Positions 1 to 8,506 of a DNA stretch of 30,786 nucleotides are shown piece by piece. This stretch comes from Phoronis australis (Eukaryota > Phoronida > Phoronidae). The notes under the pieces were generated by a model. That model had not been told where the DNA came from. It saw only the letters and a program-made list of their open reading frames with translations, and searched no databases. The stretch is taken from NCBI GenBank assembly GCA_002633005.1, contig NMRA01000660.1:189359-220144 (forward strand). Reading direction: 5' to 3'. The translations under genes and the position numbers were made by a program. The first letter of the stretch is position 1. Every line of letters starts with the position of its first letter.

Positions 1-43
1 GTGGTATCAGCCTGACAACCTATTACGCAACTGCTACTCTAGC

Positions 44-240
44 CTAAAAATAGCAGCCGACCAGCTGGTCGGCTGATGGCCGGTCGGCTGAAGGGTCGGC
101 TGAAGGGTCGGCTGGGGAGTCGCCTTATGAGTCGGCACTGCGGGCGGCTGCTGGTCGGCTAATTTTTAGCCGACCGGTCGGCAAATTAGCCGACCGGTCG
201 ACGGCTAGTCGTCGACCAATTTCCGACCGGGCGGCCAAAA
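44..240. repeat. GTCGGCT palindromic repeat cluster
   Basis: A GC-rich island in AT-rich surroundings, built from GGTCGGCT and its complement AGCCGACC. It contains a perfect 22-bp palindrome at 54-75, three tandem 12-mers of the type GGTCGGCTGAAG (82-93, 94-105, 106-117) and a perfect 10-bp-arm hairpin at 153-175. An outer imperfect inverted repeat pairs 44-65 with about 149-169. It could be a transposon end, a satellite fragment or a foldback element; the class is not recognised. Confidence 0.75.
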
Positions 241-1133
241 ATTCGTGATGTGTGCTGTATTGTAGTGCGAATCTGAATTTCATTTGCCATAGCAGCAATA
301 TCTTGTTTGGCATTTTTCGAACTAAACGGCTAAAACAATCGAAGAAAATAACAGAATACATGTACACTCTGCTACCGTATTAGACAAATGGCCAAACGAC
401 AAGCTTTTGCCCCACTTCCCGTGACGTCACAGTTAAGTCTCAGATAATGTCGCGTTATTTTTATAAACTTGCACTAGGACTATTGGATACTGTAGTTCTT
501 AAAACATAGATTACATTGTTTACAAATGAGCTCAGTTCCAAACGACTAGTTCTCAAGCAGGGACAACATCTGGGGCACGGTTTTAGCTGCAGGAACCAGC
601 GGCGGTTTTAAATTTAATAAGACTGAATGGGACCCTCCGACTTCGTGAAGATTGGCAAAGTAGCCTAATGACTGCTTTTAGTTTTCACCCGGTCGTGCGC
701 GTGGTTCCGGTGAGTGAGGTGGGGCGTAGTCTTCCTAAACTTTCTAGTCACGCTGTGAAAGGATGCGATCTTGACATGGTTTTGATGCATCGTGGCTGAT
801 AATTCATCAATGTTCCTACTTCATATTGTTTTAAACATGCAAGTACGTGCTCATTTTTCCCTATTCTTAAGACATGCGAGCATTGTCCCGTGCGCATAAA
901 ATCCCGACCAAACAAACGGTTTTAGTACTCGGGCATTGTTTTCGGTATAGTTACACCACTCGATGCATTTAATAACCGAAGTACCATTCATGTTTACATG
1001 TTAAAGTATAAAATTTACACCTGAGACCGAAATGATAAATACTTTTGGAGTAGTGAACCTTTGAAGAAGTGAACCTTCGGAAAAGTCATTTTTGGAGCAG
1101 TGAACCATCGAAATACTGGACTGTTCTCAGTTG
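241..1133. other. Non-coding stretch left of the LTR element
   Basis: No supported gene. The only structure seen is a degenerate direct repeat: a roughly 22-bp unit with TTTGGAGTAGTGAACC at 1044-1065 recurs with TTTGGAGCAGTGAACC at 1090-1111. The last five bases (AGTTG) are a near match to the bases after the right LTR. Confidence 0.5.
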
Positions 1134-1212
1134 TGTTTTGATGTTGAGCGCAGTCGGGCGGGTTCATTCAAAAACACAAAATACTAAAAAGAAGCCATAC
1201 AATTACGGAACA
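1134..1212 (-). repeat. 3' LTR of the gypsy element
   Basis: 79 bp, aligned end to end with 3080-3159 and sharing TGTTTTGATG, TTCAAAAACACAAAATACT, GCCATACA and TACGGAACA. It is followed on the + side by TCCCCCTCC, the complement of a polypurine tract, which fixes its inner edge. Confidence 0.85.
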
Positions 1213-1953
1213 TCCCCCTCCGAGCTTTAACATCGTTAAACAAGCAACCTTTGTCCAAGTATCTCAACTAAGTTCTCATGTACTCAATGTCTTATCACTA
1301 TGGCGTAAACTGTCCAAACTGTCCCTGTAAATATCCAGTCCAACACCGATACGTTACTCCGCAAACAAACTAGTGATAGGGAAATGTATCTAAATAAAAC
1401 AAGTAAAATACGACTTAAAAATTAGTCTATAAAACTAAGTCTAATCACAAACCCGAGGTGGACTACCCAGGAAAGTCGAGTCAAGGCGGATATCATTCTT
1501 TACCCAACACTGCCTCGCACATAAACTACTAGTACGTAAACCTAAATATAATCTTTTGACCAAAAAGTCGGCTTGACCAGTCGTTCTGATCCTGTCGTGA
1601 CAGTCGGTCGATTCGAAAATTCCACAGTAGACGATACATTAGATGGCACAGTCGTACGTAGCTGTCTGCTGGCTGACTGATGATTCTGCAAGAGATGCTT
1701 TTGGACTCGATGAATGCGTTTTCTTAGGCGTACTTGATGGTTGTGTCGGTATGCTCTGAAGATGACGGTTGTTTGTGCGGTATTCTCTATCATCTTCTGT
1801 ACGTACAGTATGCGATCTCGGCGCACCGTGTGCTTGTACAACAGTCGCATGCTGAGACCATAGTTTTTTGCCGTCGTGTTTGACACGAACTTTACTGCCA
1901 ACTTCCAGATTTGGAAGAGGTGAAACACCATGAAGTTGGTCGAACTGACGTTT

Positions 1954-2436
1954 TTAGACTTGCTGTGTAGAGTTAACTCGTTTCGAGATGGTTTCCTTGT
2001 TTGGCCACTGGGGCTGAAGTTGATTGGGCATGGTCGGGATGTCAGTTCGGAATTCACGATCCATTAACAACTTAGATGGACTAAAACCAGTCGCTGAAAC
2101 TGGTGTGCCGTTCTGTACCAATATTTTCTCAGCAATTGCAACACCTCTTTCCGCTTGACCATTAGCCTGTGTGTTGTGAGGACTAACTGTGGTAAGAACG
2201 ATACCATACTCTGTAGAAAAACGCCTCATTGCTTCAGAATCAATTGGGGGACCATTGTCCAATACGATTTCCTCGGGGATTCCAAAGCGCGCGAACACTG
2301 CTTTTTCATCTGCAGTTACTCGAGATGCTGTTGTATCGGTCATACGAATTACCTCAAACCACTTGGAATAATAGTACATAATAACACGATATTTCACCTT
2401 GTGTACGTCACATAAGTCAACGGCCAGTTTTTGCAT
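1954..2436 (-). pseudogene. Integrase catalytic core (pol remnant)
   Basis: The frame starts KLAVDLCDVH and contains YYYSKWFEVI, VLDNGPPIDSEAM and HNTQANGQAERGV. The DDE triad is intact: D at 2416-2418, D at 2257-2259 and E at 2149-2151, with 35 residues between the last two. It would join retroelement cDNA to the chromosome. The frame decays after about 2000 and the C-terminal region continues in other frames to about 1540 (for example LYKHTVRRDR out of frame). Pseudogene within the deleted element. Confidence 0.9.
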
Positions 2437-2636
2437 TGTCTATTAGGTTGTGGTGTAACGATAAGTGGCTCTTTTTTCTGCGTTGGTCGTTGTACTTGAC
2501 AAAACTCACACTCACGAATATGTCTCTGTATGTCGTCGTTAATGCCGGGCCAAACCACGGACTTGTTTGCTCTTTCACGGCATTTGTTTATTCCCATATG
2601 TCCATCGTGAATGCGACTTAGAACATCTTTGCGCAT
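2394..2636 (-). pseudogene. Integrase zinc-binding region (pol remnant)
   Basis: The frame encodes DVLSRIHDGHMGINKCRERA, VVWPGINDDI and CEFCQVQRPTQKKEPL, the H2C2 integrase N-terminal domain with H10, H13, C43 and C46 of the open frame. It lies directly after the gag remnant with the polymerase region gone. About 2430-2445 the reading frame slips by an indel into the next frame, which carries the catalytic core. Confidence 0.85.
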
Positions 2637-2639
2637 AGT

Positions 2640-3028
2640 ATCATCTCGTCCCTGTCTTGGAAGTCGCAGTGGTCGGTCTGTTCATACAACGCTCGTAAAA
2701 AAGACTCAACATTGTCATTGGCATGTTGGACTCTCTGGTTGAATATGGCTCGTTCGTGTATAATGCTTCTTTTTGGGTTGTAGTGGGCATCAATTTTTTC
2801 TATGACAATATCAAATTCAGCATCAGGATCACTCAGGTGAAACGTTTTGAAAACATTTCCAGCATCGGTGCCCATGCTGTAAATAAGCGCGGCTACTTGG
2901 ACTTCCCCGTCGTCTTGTTTGTTCAGTTTGGATGAGAGTCGATATCGCACGAAACGCCACTCAGGCCACAGTGAGGGTTTGTCATAGGGGAAAGCGTCTT
3001 TTTGCCATTGTGACTTGTATTCACCCAC
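2640..3028 (-). pseudogene. gag-like remnant of the gypsy element
   Basis: The minus frame starts with a Met at 3028 and reads through WPEWRFVRYRLSSKL, VQVAALIYSMG, FDIVIEKIDAHYNPKR, ERAIFNQRVQ and VESFLRALYEQTDHC. This is the retrotransposon Gag (capsid) pattern of K02A2.6-type elements. It stops being Gag-like after DEMI, where the sequence jumps into integrase. The nucleocapsid zinc knuckle expected next is missing. About 130 residues remain, so it is internally truncated. Confidence 0.82.
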
Positions 3029-3079
3029 CTTTTATCAGTTTGACAAACACAATTTGAAGATTTTTCGCAGTTGCCACCA

Positions 3080-3159
3080 TGTTTTGATGATAAGCTCCAT
3101 CTGGCGGGTTTATTCAAAAACACAAAATACTGAATATCAAGCCATACATTTACGGAACA
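3080..3159 (-). repeat. 5' LTR of the gypsy element
   Basis: 80 bp, matching 1134-1212 with roughly 13 differences. Immediately inside it, the minus strand reads TGGTGGCAACTG. Its first eight bases could pair with a tRNA ending TGCCACCA, a plausible primer-binding site whose exact tRNA I cannot assign. Confidence 0.85.
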
Positions 3160-3917
3160 ATTTGCAGCGATGCAAGCAAGCAACACGCAAAAATACAACC
3201 GGATAACAAATTTCGTAGAAGTCATTCTCCGACTAAATATTTCCGCCCGAGAATTTATGATTTGAATGTTTGGCAGGAGGGAACGCGAGAACGTTTTCTT
3301 TTTGGATCACATTACATCCAAATTTATCCCGTTCTTTGCGATCGAGCAACCTTCACGGCATCCTCATTTTGATATTACTGTACGAATGCCGTGTCTTAGC
3401 CAGCCAGCTAGGTGTATGAAAACTATCGTCAAAACACAGCTAGGTAGCACTGCACACCGCCAGGGTAGTTCTGCTCGTCCTGCTAACCGGTATTTAAAGA
3501 TAGTGTTTGCAAAAGACTTTCAACAATAGTCGTGAAGCAGATGTATTTTGTTTAAAATACTTTCACCAAAAACCTTCGAATGGAGGAAAAGGGTTGACGT
3601 TCAGAACAATTAGACTTATCTTTCACTTGTTGATTCCTTTGTGTGACTGTAAGCTCTGACCAGCTTAAGTAAAGTATTGTGTGCCAAAACAAAATTCTTG
3701 TTTGACATACTTAATCGAGCGTGTTCTGGATTAGATAGTGATAGTCGAAGCTTTTTGATTTTTACACTCCTGGAGAATGGTACCTAATGAAGAATGAAAT
3801 TCGCAGTTAATACCAAGAATGAGGCCTTTGACCGAAAATGTTCTGTTCAAAATGAATTACTTTCATCCTAATCAATGCCAATATGAAACTCGAACAAAGT
3901 GTCAAGGTGGGTCTCAG
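3160..3917. other. Non-coding stretch between LTR element and repeat A
   Basis: No gene, RNA or clear repeat is supported. Short open frames here have no recognisable domains or splice context. Confidence 0.5.
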
Positions 3918-4715
3918 TAGATACAAATTGCAACGCTTTAGCAGTGTTTGTGAGTGCAATGTTTTGAGAAATCCAGAATGAGTCATTCTGAGTTACCGGC
4001 TTGAAATGCAATGAAATTACTTGACCGTGCATTTGCCCATGTTCGCTGACAGAAAGCTATAACTGTATTTTATATGCTACGGGAAGCTGTTAGAGGAATC
4101 ATCATTAAGATATACATGCATTATTGCACTTCTTTTACCCGTACGGTTCTGTGGGGGAACATGGCTTCGGAGCCCCCAACGACTAAGGAGATTTGCAATT
4201 TCGCAGCGAGTTCATCTAAATGTTCCCGTGCACATTATTTCTTTGGTTCACTAGTCTAGTCTGTTCGTGTTTGGAAGCTAAGTGTTTAACTTTGGCATCT
4301 GACTAACCCTACTGGTTATGTTCGTAATACCTCCAGTCCGGCCGTCACCGAGCAACTGGGTGATAACGAGTGTTTTGCAAGTCTAAAACTACATCACACG
4401 GCGATGCTCTCTTGTCCATATTCCACGGAAGAATAATTCTGATTTATCATCGAACAGACTTCAAACTTCCCGAGACAAACCTCAGGTAATTTGGACTACC
4501 GAATTTTGTAGGGTACGGTACGTTCAAAATTAAGTTGAAACCATCTTGTGAACTGCCGAGCAGACTGTGTTAGAACTTCTGACGCCATTGGTTAATTTCG
4601 GAACCTCCGTCTACCGTCTGGTGTCAGGTAAAAGAACTCAATTTGCTGTTATGGACTGGAACTACTCGCTCTAAATTGATACAAAATACGTTGCTTTTCG
4701 GTGTCGTTCTCGTTA
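3918..4715 (+). repeat. Dispersed repeat, copy A
   Basis: Shares a long chain of collinear blocks with 11648-12680 in the same orientation: TAGATACAA-TTGCAA, TTTGTGAGTGCAA, TTTTGAGAA, GTTACCGGCTT, GCTGACAGAAAGCT, TTTTATATGCTA, GTGCACATTATTTCTTTG, TTGGTTAATTTC, CGTCTGGTGTCA and CTAAATTGATACAAAAT. It is shorter than copy B. No coding is seen. Confidence 0.82.
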
Positions 4716-4724
4716 ATAGTTTAA

Positions 4725-5049
4725 CCACGGTTTACGCGACGCGAAAATAGATAACGTTTGCAGTGATGTGTTTGGAAAGCGTTGGTCGTTCAAGTGCAGC
4801 GTGAACTGAATACGGATCATATTATCCGACACACATAAAAATATGGATATTCTATACGCCACCTTATCAACTGTGAAATACGGAAAAGTAGAGCCAATCC
4901 GTATATCACGGTAGAAGCCGTATTCAACGATAGAAACCGGATTTAACGGTTGATGTGCTGTATGCTGGTAGACTAAATTTGCATGTACGAACGCCAAATT
5001 TTATTGGGCTCGATCATTTGGATTGGCTATATATTAATGCAAACCGTGG
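4725..5049. mobile_element. Candidate TTAA-flanked MITE (325 bp)
   Basis: The element begins CCACGGTTTAC and ends with the inverted form GCAAACCGTGG, and each end is flanked by TTAA (4721-4724 and 5050-5053). TTAA duplication with inverted ends starting CC is the hallmark of piggyBac-type transposons, so this looks like a non-autonomous derivative. It has no credible coding. It sits almost exactly at the right edge of repeat copy A. Terminal repeats of about 10 bp are short, so chance is possible though unlikely with the paired TTAA. Confidence 0.6.
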
Positions 5050-5563
5050 TTAAAAGGAAGTTTCACTGCTCTAAAACATACACGATTTAGCGATGAAAAT
5101 TCCAACGCACGGTGATCAGGCAACTATTTTTATGCCTCTCTCGTTTCAATCTAGGTCATCATACATGTTCCTGTAAATAGGTCAAGCTATATGTATGTAG
5201 CGTCCCCTGCCAGCAAAATCGGTCAAAATCTAATTCAAATGCAATGAAAACGTTTCGTTACTGTTGCATACAGTATATTTTCTCTGAGAATTGAGTTCTT
5301 AACAGGAAATTGAGAGGAAATAACTAGTATGTCTTTTTATTGAGCCAATCGTCTGCTCACAACGTTCAACTCTCCGTTCCTGCTGGCCGTAGCGTAAAAT
5401 CTGTTTTTTGTGATACAGTCAATGGCGGTTATTTCCCAATTCTGTGATCAACACGGGCAAATGTTTCTATTACTATTGATAGTACAGAAGCTAAAACACG
5501 AAAAAAGACCAAGAAAACTTAGAAATTCACTGAAGCTAAAAGGGCACACTGCTACACAAGTCG

Positions 5564-5637
5564 CTCGCCGGTTCCCTGCGTTTAGAGATCACACGCGTGC
5601 TTGCTAGCCACCTAGCGTCACGCAGGGAACCAGCGAG
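5564..5637. repeat. Inverted repeat / hairpin
   Basis: Arms of 18 bp at 5564-5581 and 5620-5637 match at 17 positions (core GGTTCCCTGCGT and its complement) around a 38-bp GC-rich loop. It lies in otherwise AT-rich intergenic or intronic DNA. Function unknown; possibly a foldback element core. Confidence 0.7.
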
Positions 5638-6022
5638 TCCAACTTGGTTCAGGGAATGTTTCAATTTTTATATACCCGGATGGATTGTTTCAAAGTTTCC
5701 GAAAAAGTTTTGATATTATTGAATGGTTCAGTGCTTAAAGTTGTATATTTTACACACTAAATTCGGATCAATTTATTATGAAATAGAACTTGCTGGTAAT
5801 TCAACATTTTCCCATTGTCTCGTCGCTTTATCGGCTTGGGTACCGTACCTGGCATACATATGGCGTCACCAACAATCCAAAGCACATGGCCACAAGGTAT
5901 TGCCACCACGATGCAAATAAGTGGAATAAATAGGTTTTGGTCTCGCTGGAACATTCTCAGATGAAATGAGTTCTCGATAGGATACATCTATGGCAGTAGT
6001 ATTTGTATATATGTGGGGTAAC

Positions 6023-6070
6023 CATGGGCGGCGCATCACTAAAAAAGCCCCCTATGGTGCTGCGCCCGTG
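6023..6070. repeat. Short foldback with hAT-like ends
   Basis: CATGGGCGGCGCA faces the inverted CACGGGCGCAGCACC within 48 bp. A related end, CATGGGCGGCGCACCATA, occurs alone at 21161-21178. GC-rich ends of this style resemble hAT-family tips, but no 8-bp target duplication was found. Confidence 0.5.
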
Positions 6071-7377
6071 ATTATTGAATGTTAGTTGTGAATCCTGCGT
6101 GCATCTTATGCGAACCTTTAGTGCGAAAGTGGAAAATCCGTGCCTTGGTCATACAAATCTGTGATCATACAAATTCTTGTGGATCGTGTCAACTCTGTGC
6201 AGGCATTGTGAGAACTGGTGAGACTGTAGTGTAAGTTGCCATAAACCAGGACTCCAGACTCTTGTTTTTGTATTAACATATTCTCCCAGTTCAAATTTCC
6301 AAGACTGTGAAGAAATTACAACTGTCGTGAGTAGTCATCATGGCATATACACGTTGTAAAAGCGATGTAAACAGGGGTTTGGATCTGCTACATAACGATT
6401 ACTACACCCCATACGTTCTTGCAAAAATTCGTAATGAATTTCCACACATAAATAATTACATCTAGTTGCAACAAAAAGTCCCAATAGGAACTCAGCTGTG
6501 TTCTCTAAATTTCCAGTCCATTTGTGGATTTACATGTATGCAAAAACGGACTGTACTTTCTATGTTATCTTCAGTCCTACAGTACATTTATGTCAAGTTT
6601 TAGCCTTGGTACAGCCCTAGATTGAAAGGTATAATTCAATCTTACTAATTTAGAGAATCATGTATATTTTTATGCAACACCTTTAACTCAAATTTCAGTG
6701 CTGGGAGAGTTTATAACAACAATAAAGTGTTACAAAACACGGATGAATAACAAAGTCCTCAATTACTCTGAACATTTAGGGAACACAGTTGAGTCTATTT
6801 GGGACAGTTTTATGCAACCGGGACCTGAAGTGCCAAGTCATTCTTTCTGAACCCTGATGCAAATCAGTGCTGTAATATCACTGAAATGTCTTCTAAATAC
6901 ACACGTGGTGCCCTTCCGATCGCTTAAAACTGACCTACAACTGTAATCTGACGTCCCACTGTACTGTGTCACACGAGCTGCATCATCTCGACAGTCACGC
7001 TCACATCTTATCCATGTAATTCGCTCAGTTCGTATCACTTTCACAATCGTTAAAACGTTTTCGAAGTCAGTGCGGTCATTGTGCGATTGTATACGCCTAA
7101 ATAAGGTGGCTGTAATATATGTGTGCGAAGTTGCGAAAATACGCAAGAATTGCGTGCTAACATTCTACATTTGAACATGTATGTACTGATACCCAAGAAA
7201 GCAATCCGTAGATTACATGTTGCTCGCATTTGCTAATTAAGGCTTGTTGACAACTAATTTCCAACGAATGTAGGACGTGAGTGTTGCATGTGCACGACAT
7301 ACTTGATATTGCAAATTGAACTTATTTTTGTTGTGAGGGATATGCCATGTCGGGACACCTATGGTATCTCTGAAACA

Positions 7378-7518
7378 TCAAATTTCCCCTCACATTCTGC
7401 GCATGTGCGAACTTCAATTATATCGCCAATCAATCACTAGTTCGAAAGTCACTTGAGTTACCGTGTGATTGAAGTCCACACATGCGCAGGAAACGCACAT
7501 CTCCAAGGGGAAATTTGA
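7378..7518. repeat. Imperfect foldback element (141 bp)
   Basis: The left arm 7378-7418 carries TCAAATTTCCCCT, TGCGCATGTG and ACTTCAAT. The right arm 7468-7518 carries their complements in mirrored order (ATTGAAGT, CACATGCGCA, AGGGGAAATTTGA). The collinear inverted blocks indicate a decayed foldback or MITE. Confidence 0.65.
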
Positions 7519-8374
7519 GGCTAATAAAATACCCTAGATGTTCTGGATGATGGCAGTCTAAACAGTTTTCGCATCTTTTGAACCTACATGTATCTTTAGC
7601 GATAACAACACTAATGAGAGTGAAATCGCACACCTAAACTTCGACTTTGAAATGATGTTTTCATCGTCAAAACCAATTTATTGTCTTTGCCGTTGACAGT
7701 TGGGAGTTCAATTGGTTTTTCGAAAACACCGTTGTATGGAGGTGTCTATTACAGTTCATGCGCACACCCCCAGGGGCGCTTGGGGGTCTCGAAGGAGCCT
7801 CCATATGGCGAAGTGGGCAAAAAGGTCCGCCTCAGAGAAACAAAAAGCCCGAGAAACGAAACAAAAGTCCAAAGGAAGTCGACGCGAATGCACAATTCAT
7901 GAGCCTGAACGCGAGTTTTTTTCAATGAAACGTCCGCATTTCAAAAAATTCGAGCCGCCCTACTTATCTATTTTAGGCTGGGTGCGCACATGCAGTTTAT
8001 TTGCATCAATCTGAAATAATGCGTCTTTTCATTTAACACATTTTGATCACATGGGCGCATGTTCCCAAGCCCATTTAACCATGTAGGTGACTAACCCTAC
8101 GTGATATTCGTGTGGGCTTTGTCCAGTCGTAATAGATCTACTAATTTGCAGCGGATACGTCCAATTAGTTACATCCGCAAAATATTTTAGTAATGTCAGT
8201 GCTCCTCAGTTTTTCTCGAAAGAATTTTGGTACATATAGGTGTAAGGAAACCGCCGCAGCTGCACTAAGAGGCTTGGACATCAATTTATAGTACATCGTA
8301 TTCGTGTTTCCTTTCTCAAGTGTCAGTGAAATGTACGGTTTTTCACTTTGAGTCTTGCCTTACATATTTTTCAG

Positions 8375-8506
8375 TTTGCCCAGACAAAAAGTATGGCGGA
8401 CTGTGTGAATACGACTGTCCTATCTGTTCAAACGGCGGGATATGTCACGATATAACCGGCGAATGCATCTGTCCTCCAGGATTCAAGGGGAGGGACTGTT
8501 CCGAAG
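8375..8506 (+). CDS. Exon: EGF-like domain 1
   Basis: A polypyrimidine stretch ending in ttttcag precedes the exon and gtacga follows it. The exon is 132 nt and phase 1 at both ends. It encodes an EGF-like module beginning CPDKKYGGLC, with eight cysteines, an SNGGIC turn and the closing CPPGFKGRDC. The eight-cysteine spacing resembles the Tie/MEGF type of EGF repeat rather than the six-cysteine type. It is the most upstream exon I can support. The preceding codon base, and so the upstream exon, is not identified. Confidence 0.92.

Larger units (their letters stand above)
1134..3159 (-). mobile_element. Ty3/gypsy (Mag/K02A2.6-like) LTR retroelement, RT deleted
   Basis: Direct terminal repeats of about 80 bp (1134-1212 and 3080-3159) start TGTTTTGATG and end ACGGAACA, giving the TGTT...AACA ends expected of LTRs. 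They are about 84% identical by eye, so the insertion is old. The flanks AGTTG and ATTTG are a possible 5-bp target duplication with one change. Read on the minus strand the order is LTR, candidate primer site (TGGTGGCAACTGCG at 3068-3081, overlapping the LTR edge), gag, integrase, polypurine tract (GGAGGGGGA, 1213-1221), LTR. Protease, reverse transcriptase and RNase H are absent and the frames are shifted, so it cannot act alone. LTRs of about 77 bp are known from the silkworm element Mag. Confidence 0.88.
5054..8374 (+). other. Non-coding stretch upstream of the first recognised EGF exon
   Basis: Apart from the three foldbacks listed separately, no gene is supported. A signal-peptide exon for the receptor could lie here or further upstream, but none could be identified by eye. 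It is probably intron or 5' flank. Confidence 0.45.

Noticed and set aside
2923-3225. Minus-strand ORF starting MTSTKFVIRLYFCVLLACIA, which looks like a signal peptide
   Set aside because: It runs through the LTR and into gag in the wrong frame. Joining the flanks across the LTR element gives an immediate stop. No conserved continuation.
7700-8014. Basic ORF rich in Lys, Arg and Ser on the + strand
   Set aside because: Low complexity, overlapping open frames, no domain and no splice context.
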